Below are positions 1 through 11,820 of a stretch of 64,000 bases of DNA, piece by piece (within the stretch, counting starts at the first letter, position 1; every line of letters starts with the position of its first letter). The notes beneath the pieces were generated by a model. The model did not search any database. It was not told where the DNA came from and saw only the letters and a program-made list of their open reading frames with translations. Source of the stretch: Laetiporus sulphureus 93-53 (taxonomy: Eukaryota > Basidiomycota > Agaricomycetes > Polyporales > Laetiporaceae); the NCBI RefSeq assembly GCF_001632365.1, contig NW_024468520.1, positions 36,271-100,270 of the forward strand. Reading direction: 5' to 3'. Both the position numbers and the translations under genes were made by a program.

Positions 1-228
1 ACCTCACTGCTACATCGTCTACTAGGCTTGACCACACTATAAACCCTGCTAATAGTCTGCCTGACTATTGGAGACGTTAGGTATATTTGGTATCTAAGTC
101 TCTGTCCACGTTGTGGACTAGTACGTGTGAGAAAGCACACGTGGTTTCGAACGTTCTAGCAGGAAATGCTTCATAACACTCGCTTTCCTATGTGTCTACA
201 GCCCTCATAAATGTTTACCTCAGACAAT
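1..228. other. gene-free stretch at window edge
   Basis: No coding region is supported. Two short inverted repeats lie close together: CCAC-gtt-GTGG near 107-117, and ACGTGTG (123-129) with CACACGT (136-142). The stretch borders an old LTR and may be degraded retroelement sequence, but it does not resemble the leader of the full-length element further on. Confidence 0.4.
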
Positions 229-664
229 ATCAGGAACTCCTGGATCTGCTCTCGCCTAACCCGTCAGGGCTCTCTGGTCTGAGTAGAGGAGTAAAGACCA
301 ACTCGAAACTGAGGGGTAGGCCTCAGCTCGAGTCAGTATATATGCAAGTGGGGTAAGACCCCTGGTACTGGGTGTAGGACCCTGTGTACCCTAGATTTGT
401 ACTAATACATCATTATGGCATGCTATGGTGTGCTCAGGCCTAGTGGAGTCCATCTAAGTCTAGGAGTGTCTATGGAGTCCAGGCCTATGATGTCACTATG
501 ACATAGGGTCACGTGACTGATACATGTCTGAGGGATGTCTGAGTGGTGTGGGTGTCCTATGGTATACACGTGAAGGCGTAGTGATACATTCTATATATGG
601 TATATGGGTGGATAAATAATGGTCCGTGGGCACTTGAGACTTGTGGCACGGACAAACCATGACA
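229..664 (-). mobile_element. diverged solo LTR of the Ty3/gypsy family
   Basis: About 435 bp align along their whole length with the 446-bp LTRs at 31390 and 40546, with many substitutions, mostly transitions. The right end (accATGACA) is clear. The left TG end is blurred, homology starting around tcaggaactcctgg. The TATA motif (337-344) and the 11-nt AACTCGAAACT motif (300-310) that I read as the transcription start are both kept, with the same 27-nt spacing as in the young copy. No internal element sequence or polypurine tract follows position 664, so it reads as a solo LTR, much older than the full element. No target duplication was recognised. Confidence 0.85.
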
Positions 665-1447
665 CCCCGCGGACACCACCGAACGTGGATGAGGGAATGG
701 TATCGTTCATGCATATCACGTCGGAGCAGGATGATGAAGCAGGCGTGGATACAGGTGTTGGGGGAGGGTCCTGGATGAGTAGACTGTGGAGTCGGGTGAG
801 GGCGGGGATGGGGATAGAGGTTGGTGAGGGTGAGAAGAGGAGGGAGTCTGGGATGATTAAGAGGGAGAAGAGTAGCCGGTGATTGAGGGGGGAGTGCGGT
901 GCAGGCGATGGCTTGAGAAGGCTCTGCATTCAACTGGGTGCTTTATCGTTTGGTTTGTTTTCAATTGGTCAGATGGAATAGAAAGAAGGAAGGCATATGG
1001 ACTGGAACTCGCACTGTACACTACGCATTGTCATGTCTTTGTTCTTGTGTCATTATGCATCATAATTGTTGGTCATCATTGTTAGTTGGAACATATTTGT
1101 ACCTGTCGCCTTTCATGGCTATGTCTAAAATCTTCTCGTATGGACTATATGTTGAATTCAACTTGTGTATTCGTACCTGTTGCATGTTCCTCTTGTTGAC
1201 CAAGCAGATGAATCTGGTGATCTGTTCCAAAACTTTGCACGTATCAGCCACCAGATTGAGTTGTGTGACTGAATGGTCTGACATAGCGTGTGCAAGTACG
1301 CTGCTGAGATAACAGTTCACACTGAGCACTGTAACAGTCTCGAACATGCATCGTGTTGTACTGCCTCTGTCGAGCGCACATTTATATATCAGGACTTGAG
1401 CTTTGGAACCAAATAACCCATCACATCGGAACTATCCGCAGCTCACC
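665..1447. other. gene-free stretch
   Basis: Only short unrelated open frames on both strands; none shows family motifs or splice-supported extension. It probably holds the decayed upstream region of the pseudogene that follows. Confidence 0.4.
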
Positions 1448-3046
1448 ATGCCAATCATCGCACCGCACGACATCTATGCCAAAGAATTATTTCAATGCAG
1501 ATACGGGTTGCCTCTGTGGTTTCCCAAGCCTGGCAGATTGGGTGAAGTCCTTATCGGGGATGTCGGGTTCCTACAGGGTGGTGCATTCATCCATCTGTTC
1601 AATGCCGCTCGTCCAGCCGATGATGAAGTCAACAAGGTCTATGGCGTACCGGACGATTTTGAGCAGTTCATTCTCGTGAAATGGGATATAAATGAGTGCA
1701 CAAATGCGATCAATGCTGGTCCGGTGTGCAGCAAGAGTGCCACCACCGCAAAGGTCGATGCTGAGGTCAGCATGTGAGTAGTACCGTGATGGAGATCATT
1801 GAGATAGTATCTGACGTTCACACTAAACTATATTCCCTATATCACAGTGGGCAGGTGGGAGCTTCATTTCATTCCAGCTGCGTAGATTGTCAGGGAGCAT
1901 TCTTGCTTCTAAAGGAATCCATGAATCAGCAGCAGCTCTTTCGGAGCAAAAGTCTATTTGTATACTTGCTGCGTAACATGCCACGCTGGCATGTGTTTGC
2001 TCGAGATGTGTGTGACATGGTCCTCGTGGAAGAAGACATTCTCTTTGTTTCTCGGTGGGTCAAGACAACCGAGTAGGCTCTGGGAGTGCTCACAATGGGC
2101 CAACATTCAATCAAACTTAGGTTTGCTGCAGAAGCGACAGTAGGCACCTCATTTTCATTCTCCCATGCTGAAGATACTGCTATACTTGGAGGTGTGGGCT
2201 GACACTCATCAAGGATGCATCCAGTCCGAGGACAGAGCAAGCAGAACAGCGGAAGGCCTCATGGCACAAGCGGCGCAAACAGAAGCAACCCGATGCGCGA
2301 GTAGACGACTCGAAAAAACACCAGTCACTGAAGCAGGATCAGTGCATCTTTTTGCACTACCATAAATTGAAATCCTGTTTGATGTTCCTTCCAAGGCAAC
2401 TGAAGGTGGCTGCAGTGCCCAACAAGCCAGGAGATGATCCTGAGAATGGTGATTCAAATGCCGCTGTGTTGGCAAATCAAGATGCAATGACTGGCACAAG
2501 CAATGATGAACAATTCAAAGTAGAACAGATTCCAGGCATTGACGAGGTACGTTGAGGAAGTTCTTTTGCCGCAAAAACCTTGGCTAAATATTGTATAAAA
2601 GCCATATGAGCCAGCACAGCTACTATTGACCACATTTTGGAGGTATGGGTGTTTTCATTCTCTTCATGCATATCTATAATACAGTTGGGCTGGTGTAGCA
2701 TTCAGATGCAGATGTTGCAATTGTGAACGATGAGGAAGTGTTTGCTATCATGCAGGTAAGTTGATGCTGCTTCTCTGTAAGATGATGCTGAATTGAATGA
2801 CTGCTACAATGATATGAAGAACACACCGTATGTTGACATTAAGGATGTTTTGCGTCACTGTCCACTTGCTATATCTATGCATGCAAACAGCAGTAGGTGA
2901 TTTGACTGATTCTCAGAATGATTGCTCACCATCAGTCAGTTGGAACTATTGAAGTGAAAGCTGCTATTGGGTCTTCAGAGTCAGACATGACACCTAGGGT
3001 GTCAAGTGGCTCTCAAAAAACTGCAATCTCAAAGACTTTGACATGA
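1448..3046 (+). pseudogene. broken agaricomycete protein-family gene (function unknown)
   Basis: The starting ATG at 1448 opens a segment with the pattern PLWFPKPG..GEVLIGDVGFL..GAFIHLFNA, which I recognise as the N-terminal part of a very common agaricomycete family of unknown function. The next exon (from about 1850) carries the VYLLRNMPRWHVFA..VLVEEDILFVSRWVKTTE segment. There an in-frame TAG (2074-2076) stands where the family has Trp and the same frame continues open after it. Around 2170-2210 the reading frame must change to reach the QDQCIFLHYHKLK segment (about 2330-2380), so a frameshift is likely as well. Later exons keep HSDADVAIVNDEEVFAIM (about 2698-2755) and a Ser/Thr-rich C terminus ending in TGA at 3044-3046. 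The function of the family is not known to me. The order of all parts is kept, so the decay is by point changes, not by rearrangement. Confidence 0.7.
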
Positions 3047-3587
3047 GGTGATATTCTTCGCACTGATCATATGATAAGAAAAATGTTAAGTTCTTTTTCT
3101 GCTGATCATAATAGGTTCAAAAGGCACGAGAAAAAATAAGTGAGAATCCACGCAGGATCGCCGGGTGTTCGGTAAGCAGAATACAGTCATACATATGGTA
3201 TCCACATGCCAGACAATGACTGACATTAGTGAAGGACAAGGGAGTCAAAGTGATCCCTATAAAAGATGAGGGGATGTGAATTATGCCCAGTCTGATGCTT
3301 GAATTGTGATGCTCTTTGTGACAGTTCTGGCCACCTTTCACTGAAACCATGGATGTCTCTGCTGTATTAGTCTTTGAAGAGATATCTTACAGTCAGCTAC
3401 ACTTTCAGATGGCATAGGCTTGCCCAAATCAAAAGCTTGGGTCCTTCGCAGAGTTCAAGTTTAGCTTGGGCTCCATAAATAACGTCCAGACTTTATGAAA
3501 GGAGTTTTAACCATGAGCGTACTGAACAAGCAGCGGGCGCACATTCACAGACTTGCCAAATGTGGCATGGATGCTGTCCAGTGATAT
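3047..3587. other. gene-free stretch
   Basis: No supported gene. It lies between the pseudogene and the left end of the large DNA transposon. Only short unrelated frames are seen. Confidence 0.4.
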
Positions 3588-3790
3588 TTGCGGGGCCTGG
3601 GGAAAGTGCCACCACACGCGCTTAGTGCTGCTTTGTGCACACCTCATGCATGCCTCATGCGTGCTTAGTGCCACCTTGTGCATGCCTCATGCATGTCTCA
3701 CGCGTGCTCAGTTTCTATGCATGCCTCGCTCAACTGCCACTTCATACCACTTCACTGCCGCCATCCTACCACTTCGCTGCTGACCTCTTA
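3588..3790. repeat. left inverted arm of the large transposon
   Basis: Degenerate short repeats containing CGCGCTTAGTGCTGC, GTGCACACCTCATGC and GCGTGCTTAGTGCCACC. This is the inverted counterpart of the arm at 12388-12480. Open frames over it (His/Cys/Met-rich) are products of the repeat and not genes. Confidence 0.6.
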
Positions 3791-4302
3791 AAGAGTCTGA
3801 TGCAACCTGTGCTGATGACCACGGTGACTCAAGCCTGGGACGCCAGGTCATCTTACAGAGGTTCTAGTGTATCCTCACTTCTGTCCTACCTGCCCTGCCA
3901 CTGCCAGCCTCTTTAATGTCTGATCAATGTATATCGCATTAAATTCTGTTTATACTCACAGTAAGGACTCTGTAAATGTTAGAAGAGTACCCACACATGA
4001 GTAAGTCACCTCACATCGTGGTGATTCATTTTTCTCCTTCAACATGTCATGCTTGCTTTGGAGCATTAGTCCCTCAGTTCTTCGGCCTGGGCTTGGGCCA
4101 ATTTTTGGGCTGCTCAACAGCTTCAACCATAGGAACACATTCAGAATCACTAAAGTCCAGCCCGCACTACAGGAATGCTCCACATGTGAGCACACATTCT
4201 CCTTGACAATTTATAGTAGATGCCACGACTCACCACCAGCTCTTCCTCAGTACTTTCATAATCATGATGGAACCAGTGTAAAGGCAAGTCTTGATATGGA
4301 TC

Positions 4303-7300
4303 TCAATCATCTTGATGCAAACCGCTGTCGAGACCCCATTGATAGTATCCAGCTGGTCCAGCGACCGCTAACTTCTCAAACATGTGCATTTTGAGACTGG
4401 AGATGCACTCACGGTCAACATCCACATGATCTCGTGGGTCCGGGGTGCCGTTCATTTGAAATCTCCATGCTCGGTCGAGTTCAGCATCATGCATAAACTC
4501 TGGCAAGTGCCTCGCAAGTATAACCAATGTGAAGGCATGACACAGTGGGTAGCGACTGAGCCATTGGTGATCTTCATTCTGTGCGCTGCTCACATGGGTG
4601 GCGAACCAATGCGAAATGTGAGCCTGATCTTGAACACTGAGATCACCCACAAAGAACTCATTCGGTGGCTTCATCAAGGCCGTCTCTTTGCATTTTTCAC
4701 AGGAGTCCTGCATAAGCTTCAAGAGGTGGTTGACCACCGGATATTCCATGCATCATTCATTAATGCTGCCCGATTTCTCCTCTTTGCAGTTCTTCCAGTC
4801 CAGCTGGTCATCAATGAGCAGATGATGTAAAGAGCTGAGATGTGGATGCAAGATGCTGTCAATCTCGTTCGTGTGAGGGTAGGCTCGATAGTTGAACAAG
4901 ATGTCTTCATCAGTCTCTAGCGTAGATGCGTGTACCCACTTCCCAAGCTATACAGAACATCAGGATGAGTTATTGTTGATCATTTGACAAGTTAGCGCTA
5001 TGCACTCTGATCTGATGACGGCGCATTCTATCATGCCATAGCTCATCAATAAGGCAATTGTCCGCGATTCGCACCATTGAATCTGGTGCAGGCTCTCAGA
5101 ACTGACACGCTCGCCACCAAACGACATGCCATGTCCCGTCATCATAGCATGTGATCAAGTGCACTGGATACCAGAACTTGTCATGCAGAGCGAGGGCACC
5201 TTGGCCCATCCTGTTAAGTAGTGTCCAAAATTCAGCACAGGTTCTAATTGAGCTGAAGACATCACACTTACCTGAGCCGTTTTGGCAGTGGTATGATTTT
5301 TTGCTTGGCATGCCTTCCTCGACCCCAACATCACCTGACTTGCTCTACCATAGGTGCCAAACCTGTCAGTGAGCAAAATGCGCAGATGAATGCTGCCTTT
5401 GGAGTGAGACGATCCATTGTTGCCCATGGTTGGCAGAGAATGTGAGACCAGTTTGAACATAGGTCACACTGTATCACATCTTGCCTATCAGCGAGTTGAA
5501 GTCCGTTTGAACCCTTGGCTCCGCAGTGACAATGAAAATCAAATTCAGTTTTTGATAGCTCCGTAGCAGCATCAGAGTCAGAATTATGTGACATGTGCTT
5601 CAGATCATCGCAGGCTGACTTCGTCGATGATGGTTGTCCCTTTTTGCTTGATGTGCATGCCCGTTTTGCTGAGGAGCCTGTTACATCAATAGATTCTCGT
5701 CTTCTTTTCCCGCTATGTGAGATGGCAAGTTGAGAGATAATCGGGGTGATTTTTGCTTCTTGCATGGAATGTTCTAAGCACATCTCAGATGAGTCGGTGA
5801 GTTATCAGTGATGTCTACTTTGATATGGTATGTCTGGTAGTACATACCTGATACATCTTCAGACACGCTTCGTGTCACAGTGTTGTAGTCAACAAATCAT
5901 CGATTATGAGGATTAGAAAGCCAGAAGCGGTCTTTGTCCTTTAATTGATGCATATTGCTGCCCGTCAGCTCGCAACATGGTAGCTTCTCAAACCCAGTCT
6001 CGGAGATCTGAAGCGAGTGCTTCACTTTTAGGTTATTGACGAGAGTCTCCTGTATGAACTGTTGAGCTTTCATGCCACCCCGCAGATGATATATAACTGC
6101 ATGGGTAGTGAAGCCTGATGGGAGAGAGGCTATATGAGAACCAGCCAAGTGAGAACTGATCTTGCTTCCATATGAATGACGTGTCAGCCCTCCAAAGGTC
6201 ATGCTGTCATAGTCGACCACTGCCTTGGTGTTATGTGGGACAAATCGTGTGCCAAAGTGACTCTTGCTGGGGCTATAGAGAATACGACTGACGATATCAT
6301 AGACAGCATCATTTTCGCACTTTGACAGAGGCTTGAGATGTGCTGGAAAGGACCATTTGCCATCAATACCCTGAGAATCAACCTCAACCATGAGCATCAC
6401 TGGTAATGACATGCACATTCAGAGCTCCTTCGCAAAACCTGAGCACAAGGCATCTCCTTTCACAGATCACCAGCATTGTTCAAGATTGGCAAATGCTGTT
6501 GGTGCAATCAAATGATGAAGCCACTTCTGCACATTGCCCTGGAAGCGTTCAAAGTCAGCAGCTGCCAGCTGAAAGAAGAAGTGCTGTTCGGGGTGGCTTG
6601 AAATCTGATAATGATCACCTGAGCCTAAGCATTGTCAGAGATAAATGAATTGACCGCAGAAGTAAGCTTCAGCCTTTCGATCAAGTTCTCTTTTACTTGC
6701 ATCTGAGATGAGTGCAGACAGCCAGACCTGTAAATGAAGAATCACATGTTGAATGGTGTCAATGAAGCATAGCCTGAGAACATACGAAGGCAGCTTCAAA
6801 TCTATTTCCTGGACGGATAATGTTCGCATTCCGTAACATGGTTTGAAATCCATTCCAAAGGCAGTTCAGGAACTCAGAGTAATCTTCTGCACTGCCATCG
6901 CCTTGCTTGGTATGCCGTTGATCTATTGCATCATAAAGATGCCAAAGAAGACTATCCTTGTGCTTCTGAGTGAATTGGCTTGTGAAGTCACTATAGTCAT
7001 GCTCTGAAACTTGGTAGACAATGTCCAATGACACGTCAAGCCAACACGAGTTTGCACACCACTGAAAGCTTTGCTGCACCAGTGAGTAACGAGTTTCACG
7101 CCTGGTACCTTTTGCTTTGGCAGCAAGTGACTTGAGTTTGGCTCTCTTCTTCTTCAACAGCAGGTGAGCATTGTCTGGTGCACGTCCATCATTTGCTTTC
7201 CTTCGGTTGTGACCAGGGATGTGAGATTTTTTGGTCCTTCCAATGCGAGCTGTGGTCTTTTTCCATGGTTCGGGATGGCCGTAATGTGTGAGAACTCCAT

Positions 7301-9870
7301 CTATTCATGCATAAATGTATGAAACTGATGACAGAGATAAGCATGATGGACTTACTGCTGCCACCTGCAATCTGGCGTTCAAAGTAGATGACGAATTGGC
7401 GGATGGCTTTTAGGCCAGGTAGCATTTGATGTCTCTTTCCAACTGCCTGATATATCTTGTAGTGCATCCCTTCCTCTGCATTTGTTGTATCAGGTAAATG
7501 ATCCCAGAGCTGACCGTCCATCTTGCGATATGCTGGAAAAAGCATCGATGCATGTTCTTCACAAAGCCACCAGTTGAACCACACCTTGATATGAGGGAAA
7601 TCGGACAAAAGCTTGTGCGCAGTTATATGGAAGGCTTCAGCATCATCAGCATTCAATAGCTGTGTCATATACTTGCAAAATAGATGAGATTTATTCTCAG
7701 GAACCACGCCACCGATCCATCCAACATGTGCGATTGATGTGCGAAATGTTGCGCACACCCGTGCAAGTGTTTGCTTGCTGCTTCCAAAAGTTCATGTTCA
7801 CTGTGTTTGTCCTCTGACTGGGATTGCCAGAAGCATACAAATGCAGCAACAAATCCATCACGTTCAGCTTCACTAAAATCAATGACCTGATATAGCATGC
7901 ACAGTCAAATTCGCAGACAGGTTTCAGGACTGTAGTAAACTCACCCCGCTAAACAACTCGTCTGTAAGCACAATGCCACGTCTTTTGGCCTCCTCTGCAA
8001 TGCTCTTGAAAAGTGCATAAAAGTGGTGCTTGAAGTGCTCGCTAGAGCGCCCATTCACATATGACAGAATTCCGGGAACCCAGCGATTAAGGAGAGGGCT
8101 ATAGCCAGACGTGATTATAAGAACAGCGTTGCGGTCCTCCCAGAAGCCATGAGCAGCATCAGATACAAGACCATTCAGGCCATCATCGAGAATGCAATCC
8201 TTCACAATCTGTGCCAACAGCATTGTGCTTTGCATGCAGATTACTGTCACAGAGCCGAATGTCTTGTGAATTATAAATCTCAGATTGTTCTCCTCGAATT
8301 CAGCAAACCCAGCAATTAACTCGTCACCGCCTTTCGCAATGGTAGAAGTGAGCTTCTGTTGCTCCTTCTTGACTCTATCAATATTGAGAAGCACCGAGGA
8401 GATGTCCGCTACAGAGTGACCAGGCCCAATCAAGGTAGGAACCCCTACAATGAGTCGCAACGGTCCAACGGAGGGGTGCTGATCAACGATCTAGGCAAAC
8501 TCGGCTTCTTGATCTCTCGTGAGGTGCAACAGATGGGTCAGAGGCACATGTGTATGCTCATGATGATGTTCAACATACAGCCTGTGCTTGTATTTCCAAA
8601 GTGTCATTGACGCATGACAGCGTAGATGGTGAAGCTTGGAACCGCATTTGCATGGCATAGCAAGTTGATGCTCCAACGCAGTCTTGCATGTCACTGGGTG
8701 CACGACAATGGAACATTCGGGATTGCTGCACTTGATAGCACCTAAGCAGTGGCGATAGAACTGCTTCCCATCCTCCCATCTGTCAGCCTCGCTGTTGCCC
8801 TTCTTCGATCCATGATTCTGGAATGCCCAATGTATCATAGCATCCTTAGTCTCTGCAGCCTCTGCATTTGTGAAATGCCACTTAACTATGCCATTTGGCC
8901 AGCCATCCCATGCTGTAGTCATTGACCCATCCACTGAGCCCTTCTGTGACCCTGCATTTTGATCTGCTTCCGAGTGCCGAGTGCCATCTAATGTGATCAC
9001 AGCTGCAGATGCATTGTTCTGTGAGTGTTCCACGGATGCATCAATTGTGGATTCCTTCTGTGACATTTGCAATCCCTTGGCATTGTCGGAAGGATGACGT
9101 GTGGAGGTGATATGAATCGATGAAGAAGCCGCTACTCTAGCAGTGTGCGCAAGTCTTGACTTCGGAGAAATGTCACCCTTGAGACAGGAGGAACTGAACG
9201 CTTGCGTGTCTTCTGCAGTCTTCAAGTTGTGTTTGTTTTGTCTCGCTAGCATGTCAGTCATCAATCTGGTCGGTTGCCATGGTGTTTTTCTTTCGAAGAA
9301 GTTTATGATCTTGGTATCATGCCCACGTTCTAGCTTTAGCTCACTGACAGCAGATCTGGAGTGCAGCTGTGCTTGCGACGAATGTGGAACTGCATCGACA
9401 TGAACATGCTGTGACTTTACAGGATCTGACAAGGAAGAACTTGTATTGATAAAGGGGTCTGATGCTGCACTTGATGGCCCAGAGGGCAAGGCATGACCGT
9501 CACGTAGTACATATCCAGCGATAACTCCTATGTATGATGATCAGATACTGGCTGGATCGTGAACGAGATCAGCACATACCTGCAGAATTGAACACGGGTA
9601 TCAACCCAGGTAGAGGTTGCGAGATTTGTGAGAGTGCAGATGTCAGTCCAGAGTGCTGGTCAGGGACATCCTGGGGTCGTTTTGAGTGATCTTGCAGGCG
9701 CGTCCTGAAGTAACGTAAGACATGTTGGATGAAACCCTGCAGATGATGTTATGAGCTAGAAAAAGATGAAGAAGGAATGGAGACAAACCAGAATCATCCC
9801 CCCCACCTTCTCCTGCAGTTCGACCGCTAGAAACTCAGTGGTGTAATGAATGATATCAGAAGTGTCTGCA
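4303..9870 (-). pseudogene. decayed transposase gene: GCM/WRKY-like zinc domain, DDE core, USP-like protease, PHD finger
   Basis: Reading from 9870 downwards, exons joined by GT..AG introns encode in order: an N-terminal low-complexity region; a Cys/His region (CSNPEC...CKCGSKLHHLRC...HHHEH, about 8750-8550) of WRKY-GCM1 type; a DDE-type core with GLVSDAAHGFW and LNRWVPGILSYVNG (about 8200-8050); a TTNAEE..H segment (about 7475) likely giving the last acidic residue; and a USP/C19-like protease with FQWCANSCWLD (about 7060) and a YDSMTFGG...AVIYHLRGG segment (about 6210-6070). After that come a PHD-like finger (CHCGAKG..CDLCSNWSH..C..CAFC, about 5540-5350), FWYPVHL..GTWHVVWWR (about 5190-5110) and a C-terminal region to about 4303. 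Stops interrupt otherwise continuous frames at 8491-8493, 6635-6637, 6467-6469 and 6419-6421, and a 1-nt shift is needed near 7750. The domain order resembles large agaricomycete transposon proteins. Superfamily (MULE-like) is inferred. Confidence 0.7.
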
Positions 9871-10019
9871 AAAAGCAGACTCCGGAAAAATGAGCATAGG
9901 ACTTTTGATGTGGATACCGCTAATAGATCACAGCTGCAACCATAGTAGAGACAGAAATAATATGATGAAGCAGGGGGGGAGCGTTGACATCGCACTAGGT
10001 GCAATCGGTTGCGCTGCCG

Positions 10020-10102
10020 CTTCTTGTGCCGCCACGCATGCTTAGTGCCGCCTCACGCGCACTTACTGCCACCTCATGCCCGCTTTAGTGAACGCTTCGT
10101 GC
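10020..10102. repeat. left part of a split 33-bp repeat array
   Basis: Contains GCCGCCTCACGCGC and a nearly complete 33-bp unit (about 10067-10098, CCTCATGCCCGCTTTAGTG). It continues at 11819 on the other side of the nested element. Joining the two sides while removing one copy of TCGTGC restores an unbroken repeat register. Confidence 0.75.
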
Positions 10103-10182
10103 TATGCTGTTCAAAGTGTACTTTTATTCTTAACGCGTTATCTTAACTCGTTTCGGACTTAATGCGTGCGTTGACCTTAACA
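10103..10182 (+). repeat. left terminal inverted repeat of the nested element
   Basis: Starts TATGCTGTTCAAA and contains the sub-repeat TTAACTCGTTTCGGACTTAA, repeated imperfectly just inside (cttaacacgtttaggactta). It pairs with 11740-11818. Confidence 0.8.
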
Positions 10183-10528
10183 CGTTTAGGACTTAACAAT
10201 TTATTCACATCAGGAAAGTTCAAATACCGCCCTTTAGAGCTTTTTTCCATCCATGAAAGGTACTATGTATATCCGAAAAGCGTGGGGATCTCCGGGTTTT
10301 GCGCTGATTGTAATCCTTTCTGGCACTTTCTGGTGCCTTTTCCATGAACGAGTTGAAATTTTGTCTAAGGATATTAAGTAAAAGACACAATGGCAGCAAA
10401 ACTGCTGTCGAGTGAGTGCGAAGCAAGAAAGCCAGATATGAACATCGTACTGAAGATCGACTTGAATGTCGACAGTGACAAAGAACAAGACACTGCCTGG
10501 CAGCAACAAATTTGTTATGCCCATGCCA

Positions 10529-10790
10529 TCGACACCTCCCACAGTCACACTGAAGGCAAAGATGCCAGAACCCCCAGTCCATTCGATGCTTATTCTTACT
10601 TTACAGATCCATGGACCATGGGATAGCAGGAACTTCATGTACAGGTTGAGCTCTTGATGTAGGAACTGTTGTACATGCTCTCTGATAGGCTTGCAATAGC
10701 AATCGATCATACTATTCAATCATCTGACGGAAACCTACATGATAAAATTGCCATGGCTCAAGCAACAAGTACACATGATGTGGGCAGCTG
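10529..10790 (+). repeat. direct repeat inside the nested element, copy 1
   Basis: Matches 11106-11330. Shared landmarks are gacacctccca, ccccagtccattcga, cttattcttactt, gatccatgg, ttgtacatgctct and gccatggctcaagca. The second copy is shorter and diverged. Confidence 0.75.
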
Positions 10791-11105
10791 GAGAGGCTGC
10801 TGAGATGCTCAAGGATGCTCCATCTGCTGATTCAAAAAAGGCAAGAAGAAAATGGTTGTGAAAGAGGGTGCGGCCAATCATTATTATACTACATAAATGA
10901 GTCAAGACATATCTTCAGAGGACAATGAGCATCCAGAGCACGGCGACAGTGATGACCATAATGATGCGCACGAGGTGTTTATGAAGGAAGGAGTCGATGG
11001 TACAGACGACGAGCTCATTGGACATGGTCTGCATTTGCTGAGTCCGCCTGCCGCTGGATGGAAGGCTAATAGTACGTTGCAGTGCCTAGTCTACAGTAAA
11101 TATTG

Positions 11106-11330
11106 ACACCTCCCATGCAAGGCGGAGGCGCCGGTACTCCCCAGTCCATTCGACGCTTATTCTTACTTTGAAGATCCATGGGATAGCAGAAACTTCACGT
11201 ACAAGTTAGCTCGTTGCGTGGGAAAGATTGTACATGCTCTGTGATAGATCCACGAAATCAATCAATCGTATTATTGAATCCTGACAGAGACTTACATGAA
11301 TAAGATGCCATGGCTCAAGCATCGAATACG
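11106..11330 (+). repeat. direct repeat inside the nested element, copy 2
   Basis: Second copy of the 10529-10790 segment, with small deletions and substitutions. No gene is supported in either copy. A short acidic open frame (10897-11106) lies between them. Confidence 0.75.
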
Positions 11331-11739
11331 CCGGCCTCGAGAGTGTAACTTGCCACAGTATTTCAACATTGAATGGATACATGGATGCTGCCCGTGGAGA
11401 CGTGAACCTAGTCATCGACGTACGCGAGGCGCAAGGAGTAGGCGGTCAACCAGATTGAGACCGGCATGGAGAATGGGCTTGAGAGGTGGGATTGACGTCG
11501 AGGTGTGCAGAGGGAAGAATGATGTACTGATATTGGTTCTGGAGTCCGCGGCAGTGTCACGGAAAGCATGAGCCAGGGTGCGGGCTGTCACACTTGGAAG
11601 TCGCGCCGCACCTCCGTCTCTACCTCGTTCAGCATAATCAGCCCGTGAAAACGCGTTTTGCATGACAACAAACCATGATGTTGTGAACTCCGTGTTGCAG
11701 ATGAACTTGGGAGGCACCCACGACGGCGGAATTCACTAG

Positions 11740-11818
11740 TTGGTGGCAGACGATCCGGCAGTAACGTGCGTTAGGTCCAAAACAAGTTAAGGAATAAAAG
11801 TACAATTTGAACAGCATA
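11740..11818 (-). repeat. right terminal inverted repeat of the nested element
   Basis: Its reverse complement matches the left arm, including TGTACTTTTATTC, TTGTTTTGGAC and a GGACCTAACGCACGTTACTG extension. The left arm has about 12 extra bases (taacgcgttatc). Confidence 0.8.
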
Positions 11819-11820
11819 TC

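Larger units (their letters stand above)
10103..11818. mobile_element. nested 1716-bp TIR element with 6-bp target duplication
   Basis: The ends are inverted repeats. Left TATGCTGTTCAAAGTGTAC.. (from 10103) and right, reverse-complemented, TATGCTGTTCAAATTGTAC.. (to 11818) match over roughly 75 bp with one 12-nt gap. TCGTGC directly flanks both sides (10097-10102 and 11819-11824). Removing the element plus one TCGTGC rebuilds the host 33-bp repeat, which confirms both the boundaries and the duplication. The inside has no convincing transposase; it holds short open frames and an internal direct duplication. It is probably a non-autonomous DNA element; a 6-bp duplication by itself does not fix the superfamily. 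Confidence 0.85.

Noticed and set aside
665..669. Full retroelement to the right of the old LTR
   Set aside because: No polypurine tract or internal sequence follows; only the LTR is present.
4303..9870. KDZ-type transposase
   Set aside because: The typical KDZ motifs I know are missing; the Cys/His and DDE segments look GCM/MULE-like instead.
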